Part shown: piece after piece, positions 9,711 through 18,376 of the stretch
Position numbering within the stretch: the stretch's first letter is position 1
Layout of the letters: each line of letters opens with the position of its first letter
Source: an uncultured Draconibacterium sp.
GTDB taxonomy: Bacteria; Bacteroidota; Bacteroidia; Bacteroidales; Prolixibacteraceae
Assembly (NCBI RefSeq): GCF_963677565.1
Contig: NZ_OY781981.1
Span: 1,302,001-1,366,000, forward strand
Length of the DNA: 64,000 nt
Direction: 5' to 3'
The notes under the pieces: generated by a model
What the model saw: only the letters and a program-made list of their open reading frames with translations
Databases searched by the model: none
What the model was told of the DNA's origin: nothing
Made by a program: the position numbers and the translations under genes

Positions 9711-12074
9711 GTGAAAAAAAACTACTTAACCACAGCACTTCGGTTTTTAAAACGAAACAAACTTTTTGCCGGAATTAACATTCTTGGACTTTCGCTTGCT
9801 CTGGCTGCTTCATTTGTTATTTTGTTGTATGTAATTAACGAGTTGAGCTACAACACCTGCTTTAAAAACCGGAAGCAGATTTACCGCGTGCTGAACTATA
9901 ATGCTGATGTAAAAGTAATGGATGAAGGAGCGCCCTATGTTCTTACCAAGCATTTACAAGACGATTTCCCACAGGTAAAATATGTGGCGCCAATCCGGAA
10001 TATGGCGCGAGTCAGTATAAAATTGAATGAGGATTATATTCCTGTTGATCGGGTTGTTGGAACCGATTCTGACATATTTAAAGTTTTCGGTATTGATGTT
10101 CGTGGTCAGCAGGCGAATATTCTCGATGAACCAAATTCCATTATCCTTTCAAAAGAACTGGCACAAAAACTTTTTCCGGATCAAGATCCCATCGGACAAA
10201 ATTTAGTTGCCCAAATTGACGAAAAGGACGAAGTTTTAGAAGTAAAGGGAGTTTTTGATAATTTTCCTGTAAACTCAACTTTTCAGGCCGATTGTTTTAT
10301 TAATGTAAAGTGGACACTGCAACAGATTAATAGTAGGATTAAAGAGAGAGATGTTGAAACAGACTGGCGTTCCATGTATTGGCAAACCTGGTTATTACTG
10401 GATAAAAACAATAGTGGGGGTTCGCTTGATGAACAGTTTCGCTCGTTGGAGAAAGAGGTTTTTAGCGATGACGAGAAATACGAATTCTCTCTTCAAAATT
10501 TATCTGATGTTTATTTTGGATCGCAGGATATTAACAGCGGATTGCCACAAGGTAACCTGAAAAATATTCGGATTTTTTCGGCCATTGCTTTGCTCGTAAT
10601 CTTAATTGCAGCACTTAACTATATCATTCTTTCAACGGCGGTCTCAACCGGCAGGTCAAAGGAAATTGGGATTCGGAAAACCAATGGTGCCGGGGCGAAA
10701 TCAATTCGCCGGCAATTGCTGAATGAATCATTGATTCTGTCGATTTTGGTTTTACCAGTCGCGCTGTTTCTCGCCTGGATGGGGAAACCTTATGCCGAAG
10801 ACTTGTTTCAAACCAAACTATTAATCCTCCGGTCAAATATTGTCATTTATGTTTCTGTTTATGTGTCACTTACTTTGCTTATCGGACTAGTGTCGGGACT
10901 ATATACCGCGTCGTATTTATCAAAGTTGAATGTAATCAGCATTTTAAATAACTCAGTGCGGACAGGAAAACGAAAGTCGCGTGTGCGTTCCGCCCTGATT
11001 GTTGCTCAATTGGTGATCTTTTGCATTTTTGTTTCAAGTACACTCATAATCTACTCTCAATACAAGTATGCGCTGGAGAAAGATCCGGGTTATTACAATG
11101 AGGATGTTTTATTTGTTGATATGGGGATGAATTCTCAGAGCTCAAAAGCGTTTATAAACAGCATTAAGGCTTATCCTGATGTGCTGGCAGCCGGAGGTGC
11201 AATAGATGCTTTACCAATGACCACTTTTTTCACTTATCCGATGGAACTTCCCGGTGATAAATCGCAAAAAGTACCAATTGAGCTTCTGGCAGTAGATTAT
11301 AATTTTTTAGAAGCTATGGGAATTCAAGTGATTAAGGGAAGAAGTTTTGAACTTGGAGACGATGAAAACGCATATATACTCAATGAAAATGCGGTAAACG
11401 AATTGGGATTAACAGACCCGGTAGGGAAAAAAATTGATGTAGTTGATGGTACAATAGTTGGAGTTGTTCGTAATTTTAACTTGCATTCATTTCACAGCAA
11501 AATTCCACCATTAATAATGATCGCGTCCGACGATTTTGCTCAGCAGGTTGCCATTCACTACAAAACCGGAATGCTTGAAAGTGTGCTATCTTTAATCAAA
11601 TCTGAATGGCAAAAAATCGTTCCCGATGAGCCAATGAATTACAAAACCATGGATGAATTTCTAAAAGAGGTTTATGCCGAGGAGAAGAACCTGAGTGTAA
11701 TTGTTTCGGTGTCGGCATTTTTTGCGCTGCTGATTGCTTCGTTTGGGCTGTTTGGCCTTACACTTTTCATCATGAAATCGCAAACCAAAGAAATTGGAAT
11801 TAAAAAGGTATGCGGAAGTTCCGGGCAAGGTATTGTGCTGTCTTTCTTAAGCCAAAATTTTATAATGGTAATAGTTGCAACGTTGATTTCAATTGCACCT
11901 ACAATTTTTGTGATGAATAAGTGGTTAAACAATTTTGCCTTTAAAACCGACATATCCTGGTGGGTGTTTCTAATCACTTTTGTGTTTGCAGCAATAGTGG
12001 CGTTGTCAACCGTTTTGTTTCACTCATATCGTGCTTCACGTATTAATCCGGTGGAGGCTTTACGATATGAGTGA
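9711..12074 (+). CDS. FtsX/MacB-like ABC permease, array member 5 of 9
   Basis: 787 residues from a GTG start (reads MKKNYLTTALRFLKRNK); no ATG fits better and the N-terminus aligns with its paralogs here. N-terminal membrane segment about residues 19-41, ectodomain, first FtsX loop KEIGIRKTNGAGAKS, second ectodomain, second loop KEIGIKKVCGSSGQG. Its C-terminus keeps the layout (KWLNNFAFKTDISWW..., ending NPVEALRYE) but is clearly diverged from the common tail, so it does not belong to the homogenised group. It is followed by a 218-base gap, the longest so far in the array, so the next gene may have its own promoter. Substrate unknown. Confidence 0.92.
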   Translation: MKKNYLTTALRFLKRNKLFAGINILGLSLALAASFVILLYVINELSYNTCFKNRKQIYRVLNYNADVKVMDEGAPYVLTKHLQDDFPQVKYVAPIRNMARVSIKLNEDYIPVDRVVGTDSDIFKVFGIDVRGQQANILDEPNSIILSKELAQKLFPDQDPIGQNLVAQIDEKDEVLEVKGVFDNFPVNSTFQADCFINVKWTLQQINSRIKERDVETDWRSMYWQTWLLLDKNNSGGSLDEQFRSLEKEVFSDDEKYEFSLQNLSDVYFGSQDINSGLPQGNLKNIRIFSAIALLVILIAALNYIILSTAVSTGRSKEIGIRKTNGAGAKSIRRQLLNESLILSILVLPVALFLAWMGKPYAEDLFQTKLLILRSNIVIYVSVYVSLTLLIGLVSGLYTASYLSKLNVISILNNSVRTGKRKSRVRSALIVAQLVIFCIFVSSTLIIYSQYKYALEKDPGYYNEDVLFVDMGMNSQSSKAFINSIKAYPDVLAAGGAIDALPMTTFFTYPMELPGDKSQKVPIELLAVDYNFLEAMGIQVIKGRSFELGDDENAYILNENAVNELGLTDPVGKKIDVVDGTIVGVVRNFNLHSFHSKIPPLIMIASDDFAQQVAIHYKTGMLESVLSLIKSEWQKIVPDEPMNYKTMDEFLKEVYAEEKNLSVIVSVSAFFALLIASFGLFGLTLFIMKSQTKEIGIKKVCGSSGQGIVLSFLSQNFIMVIVATLISIAPTIFVMNKWLNNFAFKTDISWWVFLITFVFAAIVALSTVLFHSYRASRINPVEALRYE

Positions 12075-12163
12075 CGATCCGTCTGTCGGTAAGCCGGAAT
12101 TCCAATAAAGCATCAGGAATGAAGCACATGTAAACCTTTTTTACATCTTGTGTCAATTATTTT

Positions 12164-12176
12164 AACACATTGTGTT
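12164..12176. promoter_or_regulatory. candidate operator palindrome upstream of permease 6
   Basis: AACACA-T-TGTGTT, a perfect 6+6 palindrome with a one-base centre, in the 218-base gap before the gene starting at 12293. It is the only clear symmetric site in that gap. Function not known; a short AT-rich palindrome can occur by chance. Confidence 0.3.
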
Positions 12177-12292
12177 TTTTGAATTATGTCAAACATCAAT
12201 TAGTCAGCTGTTTAGTGGTGTTGGCATTGCGGTTGTATAATAGTAATAGCAATATTGTTTTAGCATAGTTTTAACAGAAACCATTTGATTAC

Positions 12293-14662
12293 ATGAGTTC
12301 AATAATGTTTAAATTATCGTACAGAAAGCTGATGCGAAATAAAATTTATTCTGTAGCTAATGTTTTGGGATTAACAGTTGGTTTTGCATCGTTTATATTA
12401 ATTGCGCTTTTTATTCAGTACGAATTTAACTGGGATAAACACAACGACAATTATAACCAAATATACCGTTTGCAACGTTACGTTACCAACGCTCTTTATG
12501 CACAAGCAGGAAACAATATTTCACCACATACCCGTGCAATTACAGCCGAACTTATTGAAGGTAAATATCCGGAATTTGAGAAACTCACCGTTACGCGAGA
12601 GCAACCCGTAACCTTTTTAGGAACCGATGATGAACACCTTGTAAACGAGAAGAGTGGCATTGCAGCCGATACTCATTTCTTCGATGTTTTTACCTACCAA
12701 TTTATCGCCGGCGACAAAACAGCGGCCTTAAGTCGGCCCTATTCAATAGTATTATCGGAAACGCTGGCGCAAAAGTTATTTAACAAAAGCAATGTGCTGA
12801 ACCAAACTGTAATGCTCGAAAAGAAAGTTCCTTTACTTGTTACGGGGATTTACAAAGATTTACCCTATAATAGTTCGGTGCGGCCACCATTTATACTGTC
12901 TTTTTCTACCTTGAAACCTTTGTATAATATTGAGCGTTCGTCGTTATGGGCTGGCAATTGTATGACATTTGCCAAACTCAGATCCGGCGCAGATCCGCAA
13001 GTAGCAGGAGATAAGATCAAAAATCTTTTTGCAGAATACGATGATATTAAATACATCGAAATGCAGCTTTGCCCGCTATCGAAAGTATACCTGAATTTTA
13101 ACGACAGGAATGATTACCTGATTGTTCTCAAACTGTTTGGTTTAATTGGTGTCTTTATCCTGGTAATGTCTGGGTTTAACTACATTAATTTATCATTGGC
13201 CCAGGCTTCTATGCGTGGAAAAGAAGTTGCGTTGAAAAAAGTAATTGGTAGCAGGAAAAGAACATTGATTACACAGTTTCTGGGTGAAACAATTACGGTA
13301 TCTGTTATTTCGTTGCTACTGGCCTTGTTATTGGCGTATCTGTTTTTACCTTTCTTTAATAGTGTCGTCGATAAACATTTGTCGTTAAGTCTATTATATA
13401 ATATAAAGTTTGGGTTGTTACTTATTTTTGTAGCTGTATTAACCGGATTGCTATCGGGTATTTATCCTGCTGTTTTTATGGCATCGAATAAAATATCCAC
13501 TTTATTCAAAGAGAATTTCCTTGGGAAAGAACGTCAATCGTTTAGTTTGAAAAAAGCATTAATAACATTGCAGTTTGCTATTTCGCTGTTCCTGATTGTA
13601 CTTACGGTATCTTTTTCTATGCAAATAAAATATATCAGCGAAAAAGATATTGGCTTCGAAAAACAAGGCCTGCTTTATTCGCAAATCAATATCTCTGATG
13701 ATAACGTTTCATTTAATCAGTTGCGCGACAGGCTTTTGAAACATCCTGATATAACTGATGTTTCACTATCAAAAAACTTCCCTTTTGTGCGGCAGGGAGG
13801 GGGAACCACGAACTGGGAAGGAGGGAATCGGGATGAAAAAATAACCTGTCGGTTTAACGAGGTAAGCTATAACTATTTGTCGATGCTGGAAACCAATCTG
13901 GTTACCGGCAGAAATTTTAGTTCATCGTTTACCGGAGATATTGGAAAGAACTGTATTATCAATGAATCCGCTGCAAAATGTTTTGGGTGGGACAATCCAA
14001 TAGGAAAACATATAAAAGATAACAGCCTGACGATTGTTGGAGTGGTTAAAGATTTTGTTTATAAAGATATGCATAATCCGGTTGACCCGGGAGTTTATTT
14101 GCTTGCACCAGATAAGGTTTCGGGCGATTGGATATTGTCGTTCAGGATTAATGAGAGAAACGAAGCTATCGTGAAAACGATGTTAGCAGAAGAATTAAAA
14201 GCCACCTTTCCAAAAGACCCGTTCGAAATCAGCAATTTTTCTCTTGCGTTTGCCGGCGAGAATGCTTATCGAATCTACCAATCACTAAACAAATCGTTAC
14301 TATTTTTTACCTTACTGAATGTTTTATTGGCCATTGTCGGCGTATTTGGACTGGTAGCTTTTACAGTGGCCCGGCGAACAAAAGAAATTGGTATTCGTAA
14401 AATAAATGGTAGTTCACCTTCATCGATCTTTAACTTGCTTAATCGTGAATACCATTTGCTGATTCTTTTTGGGGCAATAATTGCTTTTCCAACTGCCTGG
14501 TTAGTTTATATGTCAATACCAAGCGCCAATAAATATTCCGTTCAACCCTGGATTTTCATTTCGAGTATTGTGGTACTCTTTCTGATTGTTTTAGTAAGTA
14601 CCAGTTATTTAACAATTAAGGCAGCCACCAGAAATCCGATTGAGGCACTACGATATGAATAA
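12293..14662 (+). CDS. FtsX/MacB-like ABC permease, array member 6 of 9
   Basis: 789 residues. N-terminus MSSIMFKLSYRKLMRNK, then a membrane segment (about 22-44), ectodomain, first FtsX loop GKEVALKKVIGSRKRT, second ectodomain with the NTNWEG-type stretch shared in position with member 8 (a GGTTNWEGG versus SRVHYEGGP region), and second loop KEIGIRKINGSSPSSIF. The C-terminal segment (about the last 60 residues) differs from the common tail and ends NPIEALRYE. It thus falls with member 8 in a second sub-lineage. The DUF4097-type secreted protein follows after 74 bases and a terminator after that, so this gene and the repeat protein may form a unit. Substrate unknown. Confidence 0.92.
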   Translation: MSSIMFKLSYRKLMRNKIYSVANVLGLTVGFASFILIALFIQYEFNWDKHNDNYNQIYRLQRYVTNALYAQAGNNISPHTRAITAELIEGKYPEFEKLTVTREQPVTFLGTDDEHLVNEKSGIAADTHFFDVFTYQFIAGDKTAALSRPYSIVLSETLAQKLFNKSNVLNQTVMLEKKVPLLVTGIYKDLPYNSSVRPPFILSFSTLKPLYNIERSSLWAGNCMTFAKLRSGADPQVAGDKIKNLFAEYDDIKYIEMQLCPLSKVYLNFNDRNDYLIVLKLFGLIGVFILVMSGFNYINLSLAQASMRGKEVALKKVIGSRKRTLITQFLGETITVSVISLLLALLLAYLFLPFFNSVVDKHLSLSLLYNIKFGLLLIFVAVLTGLLSGIYPAVFMASNKISTLFKENFLGKERQSFSLKKALITLQFAISLFLIVLTVSFSMQIKYISEKDIGFEKQGLLYSQINISDDNVSFNQLRDRLLKHPDITDVSLSKNFPFVRQGGGTTNWEGGNRDEKITCRFNEVSYNYLSMLETNLVTGRNFSSSFTGDIGKNCIINESAAKCFGWDNPIGKHIKDNSLTIVGVVKDFVYKDMHNPVDPGVYLLAPDKVSGDWILSFRINERNEAIVKTMLAEELKATFPKDPFEISNFSLAFAGENAYRIYQSLNKSLLFFTLLNVLLAIVGVFGLVAFTVARRTKEIGIRKINGSSPSSIFNLLNREYHLLILFGAIIAFPTAWLVYMSIPSANKYSVQPWIFISSIVVLFLIVLVSTSYLTIKAATRNPIEALRYE

Positions 14663-14736
14663 AATTATAGTAACTATTTCAAAAGTTTGTCGTCTTATAA
14701 CTAATAATCAGATTAAACAATTAAATCAAACTCATT

Positions 14737-15738
14737 ATGAAAACTCAAAAAAGCCTCAGATTATTTACACTAATTGCAGTGCTATCCATTGTGTTTACAA
14801 TAAATGGTTTTGCAAAAGACGGGCAGCCAACCATTACAAAAACCTTTGATTTAAACCAGCCGGGGCAACTTAATGCTTCATCCTCTGGAGGTGGAGTAAC
14901 AGTACAAACACACGATCAGCCCAAAGTTATTATCCAGGCATTTGTACGAAAAAATGGAAATTTATTATCGCCATCCGACAGATCTTTGGATGACGTTTTA
15001 GACGATTTTGATATTGATTTCTCAAAAAGCGGATCAACAATTACTGCAGTGGTTAAACGCAAGGGACAGATGAACTTCTGGAGAAACAATGTAGGTATTT
15101 CACTCACCATTATCGTACCCGAAGAAATATCGTGCGATGTTTCGTCAAGTGGTGGAGGTCTGAAAATTTCAGGAGTAAAAGGAATACACGATTTTTCAAG
15201 TAGCGGTGGCGGAGTAAAACTGGAGAATACCGGTGGCGCAACAAAAGCAAGTTCATCGGGAGGTGGTGTTCACGTGTACAAACACAAAGGCGATATTAAA
15301 CTGACTTCGAGCGGCGGCGGTGTTACGCTTGAAAAAGCCAAGGGAAGTGTGTATGCGCGGAGTTCGGGTGGCAGTGTGAAACTCGAAGAAATTAACGGAG
15401 ACGTTGACGCCAGTAGCAGTGGCGGTGGTGTTTATGTGCAGGGCGAAGCAGGAATGGTTAAAGCCAAATCAAGCGGCGGATCCGTAAAGGTTAATATTAG
15501 CAATTTAAGCGAAGAATTATTCCTGCAATCAAGTGGCGGTGGCGTTTCTGCTGTCATTCATGGTGGCGAAAATATGGGGCTCGACCTGGATTTACGTTCG
15601 GGAAGAGTGAATATCGATTTGCATAACTTTACCGGAACATCAGAAAAAGACCGGGTAAAAGGCAAGATGAACGGAGGCGGAATTCCGGTTTATGCACATG
15701 CGTCCGGCGGCAACGTTAACATTAGTTACGAGGATTAG
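14737..15738 (+). CDS. secreted DUF4097-type repeat protein (predicted beta-solenoid)
   Basis: 333 residues. A signal peptide (MKTQKSLRLFTLIAVLSIVFTINGFAKD) points to export. The rest is built of about ten copies of an 'SSGGG-(V/L)-x-(L/V)' unit with a period near 17-20 residues, strongest from about residue 130 to 275. Such spacing fits the rungs of a right-handed beta-helix, and the pattern resembles the DUF4097/putative auto-transporter adhesin-like repeat families. No catalytic motif is seen. It lies 74 bases behind permease 6 and directly before a terminator, inside an otherwise pure permease array, so it may be a periplasmic or surface partner or cargo of those permeases; that is inference from position only. 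Confidence 0.8.
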   Translation: MKTQKSLRLFTLIAVLSIVFTINGFAKDGQPTITKTFDLNQPGQLNASSSGGGVTVQTHDQPKVIIQAFVRKNGNLLSPSDRSLDDVLDDFDIDFSKSGSTITAVVKRKGQMNFWRNNVGISLTIIVPEEISCDVSSSGGGLKISGVKGIHDFSSSGGGVKLENTGGATKASSSGGGVHVYKHKGDIKLTSSGGGVTLEKAKGSVYARSSGGSVKLEEINGDVDASSSGGGVYVQGEAGMVKAKSSGGSVKVNISNLSEELFLQSSGGGVSAVIHGGENMGLDLDLRSGRVNIDLHNFTGTSEKDRVKGKMNGGGIPVYAHASGGNVNISYED

Positions 15739-15770
15739 GAACGTTTAATACCACATAAAAATATTTGAGG

Positions 15771-15816
15771 AAATAGTGAGGATTTTGCATAAAGTGAAGT
15801 CCTCACTATTTTTTTT
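15771..15816 (+). terminator. rho-independent terminator after the DUF4097-type gene
   Basis: A 15-bp stem (15771-15785 with 15797-15811, one G-U pair) around an 11-base loop, running into an 8-base T-tract (15809-15816). It closes the first transcription unit of the array. Confidence 0.85.
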
Positions 15817-15976
15817 GTGACAAGTAATTATACAGTATTTGTCAAAATATTTTACATGGTAAAAATTATATAATTGGTAAGTGCTTATATTTCAGTGCCT
15901 AATATTTAAGGCACAGGAGTTGGATATTAACATCTGAAAAAATGCCTGCTTAATACCGGCACATAATTACCGATAG

Positions 15977-18352
15977 ATGTACAACCTAAAAATTACTATA
16001 CGACGGCTGTTTAAAGACAAAGCTTTTTCCGCTATTAACATTTTTGGATTGGTTATCGGTATTTCGTCTTTCCTGGTTTTGTTCATTCATGTGTCAAACG
16101 AAAAGAGTTTTGATAAGCATTTTACCGGCCACCAGAATATTTACCGTGTAACCTCAGTTCCCGGAGGACTAGAGAATGCGGCATGGGCGCGCAGTATGGG
16201 GATTGTTTATGCAGCTTCTGAAGAAATTCCTGAAATTGAATTGGCCACCCAGTTTTCGCATTGCGGGGAGGGGACCATAAAAATTGGCGAAATCTCCACT
16301 TCGCAAAAAGATATTATGTCGGTTGATGAGGCATTTATGACACTGTTTGAGGTGGAACCGGCAGTGGGTAATTTGTCTGAAATTTCAAACCCTAACGTGG
16401 TTTTTGTAACGGAAGATTTTGCTAAAAAATATTATGGCAATTTAAATCCTGTTGGGCAAAGTATAACAATTGAAGCGCTACAGTATACAAGAGATTTGGG
16501 CGACTACGAGATTCGGGGAGTGGTTAAAAACACGCATCCGAAAACTCATTTCAGGTACGAATTGCTGATCTCTCAAAAAGGTGGACTGCAAGAACGTTAT
16601 GTATCGCTTCCCAACCGAAAAATCCAGTGGACTTATAACTATTTCAAACTTCAGAGAGACGCCAATCCAAAGCTAGTGGCCGAAAAAGTAGCCGCTTTTT
16701 ACGATAATAGCAGCCTGAAAACAACACCCGGCCCACAGGAATATGGTTTCGCCTTGTTCCCAATGGATGATATTCACTTAAAATCAGATTACCGTTTTGA
16801 ACTACGCGAAAGTTCGAGCAAGATAAATATTGGCTTGTTTATCCTCATTTCATTCGTCATTCTTACGATCTCGCTGTTGAATTTTACGAATCTTTCCATT
16901 GCCAAATTGATAAAACGGTCAAAAGAACTGGGTCTGAAGAAATCGATAGGAGCAACGAAACGCCAGTTGGTTAAACAAGTTTTGATAGAAGTGTTTTTGG
17001 TTTGTTCGTTGGCAATTGGCATTTCATTACTGGCAATTGAAGGATTAAAGCCAATGATTAACCGTTTATTTGAGATTGAATTCGATATTTATTTTTCAGA
17101 GCCGGTTGTATATCTCACTATTATTGGAGTTTTGCTTACCTGCCTTTTGCTCACGGCCATTTTTGTAGCGGTATTTTTGCTGGCGCGTAGTTCGGCCATC
17201 GATATTTTGGCGGGGCGCAATAATTTTTCGGGGAGTTATGTGCTGAAATCCTTACTGGTTGTTCAGGTAATAATTGTTAAAATCCTTATTTCAGGAACTG
17301 TGCTGGTGAATAAACAGATCAATTTTGTATTGAATCAACCACTCGGGTTCGATAAAGAAAATGTAGTGGTTTTAACGGTTAAAGATTTTTCGAAAGATGC
17401 CGGTGTTTTTGCACGCGAACTGGAAAAACAAACCTCAATTGAATCGGTAGGTTTTACCCAACAACACTTCGGTTATCCGGCACAGGGTTTTGGGCTCGAA
17501 GGATTGGGACTTGAAGGAACTGCCGAATTTGTTTTTGCCAACTACGATTACCTCAAAACTATGAATATTAAACTGATACATAACTGGATTAAACCCGGTG
17601 CCGACACTGTTCGGGGAATGGTAATTAACAATCATTTGTACCAACGGCTGATGGAGAGACACGGAAGCATGGAAAATCTTTTGGCTTATTCAAATGCACA
17701 AACATTGGAACCCGGACAAACAAGCATAAATTTTATCGGGGTTGCTGAAGATTTTAATTATAGTTCGGCACACGAAAGTATTGGTGATTTTGCTTTTTGG
17801 CTGGATGAAGGAGGAAACAGGGCACGTTTTACACATGTGCGAATTAACAATTTGCATGCAGGTATGGAAGCCATTAAAAATACCTGGAATGAATATTACC
17901 CCAACCAGGAACTCGATTACTTTTTTATCGATGAAAAAATCACTCAGCAATATAAGGCAGAAACTATTTTAAGCCGTATCCTCTTTGCTTTTTCAGCAAT
18001 AGGAATATTGATAAGTATTATTGGAATAAGTGCGTTGGCCTTGTTTATTTCGCAACAACGCACCAAAGAAATCGGGATTCGGAAAGTGAATGGTGCCACG
18101 GTTGCTGAAATATTAGGATTGCTCAATCAGAGTTTTGTAAAATGGGTGGTATTTGCCTTTATTATCGCAACTCCAATTGCATTTTATGCTATGAATAGAT
18201 GGCTCGAGAACTTTGCCTATAAAACAAACATGAGTTGGTGGATTTTTACGCTGGCAGGAGTGTTAGCACTTGGAATAGCTTTGCTAACTGTTACCTGGCA
18301 CAGTTGGCGGGCTGCCACACGAAATCCAGTTGAGTCCTTACGTTACGAATAA
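15977..18352 (+). CDS. FtsX/MacB-like ABC permease, array member 7 of 9
   Basis: 791 residues. Begins MYNLKITIRRLFKDKAFSAI, then a membrane segment (about 22-42), ectodomain, first FtsX loop KELGLKKSIGATKRQ, second ectodomain and second loop KEIGIRKVNGATVAEIL. It carries the common C-terminal segment with a few changes and ends NPVESLRYE (S for A). It starts 161 bases after the terminator that ends the first unit, so it probably heads a second transcription unit holding members 7, 8, the ATPase and member 9. The second ectodomain is unusually rich in glycine and aromatic residues around 490-520 (GYPAQGFGLEGLGLEG). Substrate unknown. Confidence 0.92.
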   Translation: MYNLKITIRRLFKDKAFSAINIFGLVIGISSFLVLFIHVSNEKSFDKHFTGHQNIYRVTSVPGGLENAAWARSMGIVYAASEEIPEIELATQFSHCGEGTIKIGEISTSQKDIMSVDEAFMTLFEVEPAVGNLSEISNPNVVFVTEDFAKKYYGNLNPVGQSITIEALQYTRDLGDYEIRGVVKNTHPKTHFRYELLISQKGGLQERYVSLPNRKIQWTYNYFKLQRDANPKLVAEKVAAFYDNSSLKTTPGPQEYGFALFPMDDIHLKSDYRFELRESSSKINIGLFILISFVILTISLLNFTNLSIAKLIKRSKELGLKKSIGATKRQLVKQVLIEVFLVCSLAIGISLLAIEGLKPMINRLFEIEFDIYFSEPVVYLTIIGVLLTCLLLTAIFVAVFLLARSSAIDILAGRNNFSGSYVLKSLLVVQVIIVKILISGTVLVNKQINFVLNQPLGFDKENVVVLTVKDFSKDAGVFARELEKQTSIESVGFTQQHFGYPAQGFGLEGLGLEGTAEFVFANYDYLKTMNIKLIHNWIKPGADTVRGMVINNHLYQRLMERHGSMENLLAYSNAQTLEPGQTSINFIGVAEDFNYSSAHESIGDFAFWLDEGGNRARFTHVRINNLHAGMEAIKNTWNEYYPNQELDYFFIDEKITQQYKAETILSRILFAFSAIGILISIIGISALALFISQQRTKEIGIRKVNGATVAEILGLLNQSFVKWVVFAFIIATPIAFYAMNRWLENFAYKTNMSWWIFTLAGVLALGIALLTVTWHSWRAATRNPVESLRYE

Positions 18353-18376
18353 GCAGAAAACAAAAAACAGAAGACC

